DNA of 9,411 nucleotides from Bacteroidales bacterium UBA3388 (GTDB taxonomy: Bacteria > Bacteroidota > Bacteroidia > Bacteroidales > P3). The translations under genes were made by a program, and so were the position numbers. Below are positions 7,296 to 9,411 of this stretch, in pieces. How positions within the stretch are numbered: position 1 is the stretch's first letter; every line of letters begins with the position of its first letter. The notes under the pieces are model-generated. The model was not told the origin of the DNA. It was given only the letters and a program-made list of their open reading frames with translations, and ran no database searches. The stretch lies in contig DEPQ01000042.1 in the NCBI GenBank assembly GCA_002358855.1, forward strand, positions 1 to 9,411, read 5' to 3'.

Positions 7296-8920
7296 TTCTT
7301 TTTTCTTTTTAAAACATTATTTACTAATCCTAATAAAATACTCAAAACAGCAAGAAAAGATGCCGTTCTATAAATATAATCCCCATACCTTGTGTAAAAA
7401 GTCTTTTTTGTTTGAGGATATAGAGTTTGTTTTATCACATCTTCTTGCCAATACTTAGTTTTTTGCAAGACTTCTCCCTTTGCAGAAACAAAAGAGGAGA
7501 TTCCTGTGTTTGCACTCCTTGCAATATAACGCCTATTCTCAATTGCACGCAAAGAAGCAAAAGCAGCATGCTGACGATGTCCAGGAGTATTTTTCCACCA
7601 GCCGTCATTTGTAATTATAAACAAGAGTTCTGCACCTGCATTTACCAATTCCGCAACATAACCTCCATCAACACTTTCATAACAAATAGCAGTAGCAGTC
7701 TTAGGCTTGTTTTCAGAAGAAAAAACCTTGAAATCCTTATCCGTTCCCAAACTTCCAACCGTTCCACCTAAGTCAAGAATAAAGTTTTCCATAAAACTAA
7801 GATATTTTTGCAAAGGCATTTTCTCCACAGCAGGCGTAAGCACAGATTTATGTCTTATTTGACTTTTAGGAGAAAGCGTATCTCTATCTATTTTTATTGC
7901 AGTGTTATAATTTTCATATAAAAAACCATATCTTTTATGCTCTCTTGTTGCAATTGTTCTTTGACTTTCCTCAACCTTTTTGCGAGAAGACATACCTGCG
8001 ATAAACTCTAAGCGAGCAAAACGATTTGAAACTTCTCTTAAATACTCAATACTTGGAGTTTCTTCTAAGTATTCTTCCCACGCATATTCTTGAATGCAAC
8101 TCTCAGGGCAGAGAACAAAATCTGTATTCTCATCTGCCTTTTGCAAAGTAAGGTCTTCTATTATCTGACAAACCATTTGAGGCGAGAAAGTATATTGTTC
8201 TTCGTATGGATCAAGATTTGGTTGCACCACAACAACGTCTGAACCTTTTGTCTTCTCTTCCTCATAAGTGAAATAAATTGTTAAGGAAATTATTATCGGC
8301 AAAGCGAGAATTATTCCTAAGAAATAATTTATTTTTTTATTGAAATATTTTTCTAAAACGCCGTTTAAAAAAAATAAAACAAAGACATTTGAAATCAAAA
8401 TCCAAAGACTTCCACCTGCAACGCCTGTATATTCGTACCATTGCACCAAAGCAGGAAATTTTGCAAAACTATTACCTAAGTTTAACCAAGGAAAATTGAA
8501 ATCCCAATTAAGCTCCAACAATTCAAAGGCAAGAAAGAAAATAATGAAAAACACATAATTGATTTTCTTCTCAACACCAAACACACGCTTTGCCCAATGA
8601 AAAAGTTGAAAAGCAAGAGCCATTAAAGAGGCTTGAAAGAAAGGCAAAACCAATGCAGCAGGCGTAGAAAAAGATACCCAAAAAATTGTAGTAGCATTCC
8701 AAATCAAAAAAGGAAGATAAGAGTATGCAAAACCAGCATAAGAAGAAAAACGTTTGTCCTCATTGTTTTTTGAGATATAGTCCTCAACCCAAAGCATAGG
8801 AGCAAAAGCCACAAGCATCAAAGGAGCAAAAAGCAAATCTAACCAAGCAAGGCTAAGAAGCAATCCCGAAAGGCAGGAAATTAAAACAAGTTTCTTTTTA
8901 CTCATTGCCAATAATTTCAT
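7265..8920 (-). CDS. lnt: Apolipoprotein N-acyltransferase
   Basis: Integral inner-membrane enzyme of the nitrilase superfamily; transfers an acyl chain from phospholipid to the alpha-amino group of the lipid-modified cysteine, the last step in lipoprotein maturation. The 551-residue protein has about seven N-terminal hydrophobic segments (roughly 11-27, 30-45, 62-82, 88-108, 121-137, 168-187, 198-217), then a nitrilase domain (about 228-510) and a final membrane segment at 519-535. The catalytic triad is visible: Glu273 in CPES, Lys358 in RHKSVLTP and Cys413 in AICYES. NDGWW at 438-442, HAAFASLRAIENRR at 451-464 and ANTGISS at 470-476 are also typical. The start is uncertain: ATG at 8920 (overlap of 23 bases with the cyclo-ligase gene) or ATG at 8905, giving MSKKK and an ATGAGTAA overlap, which makes a more usual N-terminus. 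The last eleven residues are encoded in sequence shared with the carrier gene. Confidence 0.95.
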   Translation of the reverse strand: MKLLAMSKKKLVLISCLSGLLLSLAWLDLLFAPLMLVAFAPMLWVEDYISKNNEDKRFSSYAGFAYSYLPFLIWNATTIFWVSFSTPAALVLPFFQASLMALAFQLFHWAKRVFGVEKKINYVFFIIFFLAFELLELNWDFNFPWLNLGNSFAKFPALVQWYEYTGVAGGSLWILISNVFVLFFLNGVLEKYFNKKINYFLGIILALPIIISLTIYFTYEEEKTKGSDVVVVQPNLDPYEEQYTFSPQMVCQIIEDLTLQKADENTDFVLCPESCIQEYAWEEYLEETPSIEYLREVSNRFARLEFIAGMSSRKKVEESQRTIATREHKRYGFLYENYNTAIKIDRDTLSPKSQIRHKSVLTPAVEKMPLQKYLSFMENFILDLGGTVGSLGTDKDFKVFSSENKPKTATAICYESVDGGYVAELVNAGAELLFIITNDGWWKNTPGHRQHAAFASLRAIENRRYIARSANTGISSFVSAKGEVLQKTKYWQEDVIKQTLYPQTKKTFYTRYGDYIYRTASFLAVLSILLGLVNNVLKRKKKCLKRYHTLM

Positions 8921-9411
8921 TTGGAGTTACCACAAAATCCATCTTCACATCAAACTCCTCGGTAGGAACACTTTCAACCAATTGACAAGAGAAACAAATT
9001 CCCATTTTCTTGTTTTGATTAACCGCAAGCAAACGGTCATAAAATCCTCTACCTCTACCGATGCGTTTTCTTTCTCTATCGAAAGCCACTCCCGGAATAA
9101 TCATTAAATCTATTTTTTCATAGTCCGAAAAAATTTCTCCCGTAGGTTCAAGAATTCCGAATTGTTCTCCTTCTTTCATTGACTGCATTCCAGAGAATTT
9201 TCTAAGCACTAAATCGTCCCCAACCACACAAGGCAAAAGAATTGTCTTGTTTTCATAGTTTGAAAGAATGAAATCGTGAGTCGGAACCTCATCGTCCATT
9301 GACCAATAAAGCAAAACGATATTTGCTTGCTTGTATGCAGAAGAATTTTCTATCAAAGAAAAAATCTCTTTACCCTCTTTTTGTTTTTCGCTCAAAGAAA
9401 GTTGCTTTTTT
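8898..9411 (-). CDS. 5-formyltetrahydrofolate cyclo-ligase (partial, 5' end outside window)
   Basis: Cytosolic folate enzyme that converts 5-formyltetrahydrofolate to 5,10-methenyltetrahydrofolate using ATP (MTHFS family). The visible part is 170 residues. Seen: LLYWSMDDEVPTH near visible residues 33-45, corresponding to the family's substrate-binding strand and DEV motif; GILEP at 85-89; the IIPGVAFDRERKRIG stretch at about 104-118; and the ATP-site GRGRGFYDRLL at 118-128, a variant of the usual GxGKGYYD. TPNEII near the end is also family-typical. The frame stays open to the window edge: upstream of a TTG codon at 9393-9395 it reads KKQLS, which fits the family's N-terminal R/K-x-x-LS motif, so the TTG is an internal leucine and not the start; about ten or more residues are missing beyond the edge. 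The end overlaps the start of lnt. Often annotated fau/ygfA in other bacteria. Confidence 0.93.
   Translation of the reverse strand, partial: KKQLSLSEKQKEGKEIFSLIENSSAYKQANIVLLYWSMDDEVPTHDFILSNYENKTILLPCVVGDDLVLRKFSGMQSMKEGEQFGILEPTGEIFSDYEKIDLMIIPGVAFDRERKRIGRGRGFYDRLLAVNQNKKMGICFSCQLVESVPTEEFDVKMDFVVTPNEIIGNE

Noticed and set aside
7427..7771. 114-residue plus-strand open frame opposite lnt
   Set aside because: Antisense to the nitrilase domain of lnt, including the conserved NDGWW and active-site cysteine region; no domain or plausible leader of its own.
1..9411. Mobile element, phage, defence or secondary-metabolism system
   Set aside because: No transposase, integrase, tRNA, long repeat, CRISPR-like array, toxin-antitoxin pair or defence-type protein was seen; all but one gene belong to well-known housekeeping or transporter families.

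Overview
The window is a dense, AT-rich, single-strand block of housekeeping genes. All nine supported genes lie on the minus strand, so in transcription order the window reads from its right edge to its left: 5-formyltetrahydrofolate cyclo-ligase (cut by the window edge), lnt, a YfcC/DcuC-type carrier, a small lipoprotein, sufC, sufD, nadK, dxr and rseP. Protein style points to Bacteroidota, most likely Bacteroidales: the RseP has the long insert between HELGH and the GGY motif, SufD has a cysteine-rich C-terminus, and the leaders are A-rich with almost no Shine-Dalgarno sequence. This assignment is inferred from remembered family features, not from a search.

Layout. Right part (about 7265-9411): one-carbon metabolism (cyclo-ligase) overlapping lnt, whose end overlaps the carrier gene by 31 bases. 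Middle (5362-7295): the twelve-or-so-segment YfcC-type carrier and, 17 bases after it, an unrecognised 117-residue lipoprotein. Left part (39-5300): sufC-sufD-nadK-dxr-rseP, joined by 1-base and 11-base overlaps or gaps of 3-6 bases, which looks like one translationally packed unit. The only non-coding gap of any size is 61 bases in front of sufC (5301-5361), so that is the one natural place for an internal promoter. No stretch over 300 bases lacks a gene.

How the genes fit together. SufC (ATPase) and SufD are two parts of the SufBCD iron-sulfur scaffold; Fe-S clusters are needed by the last two enzymes of the non-mevalonate isoprenoid pathway, whose second step is Dxr, and NadK makes the NADP that Dxr uses as NADPH. 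RseP (intramembrane protease) and Lnt (lipoprotein N-acylation) act in the envelope. These links are plausible but may only reflect a packed housekeeping operon.

I see no RNA gene, mobile element, CRISPR array, integrase or other sign of an accessory island, and no convincing undescribed system. The points most worth checking are a sufCD pair without sufB or sufS beside it, an unusually short SufD lacking the usual N-terminal region, and the orphan lipoprotein.
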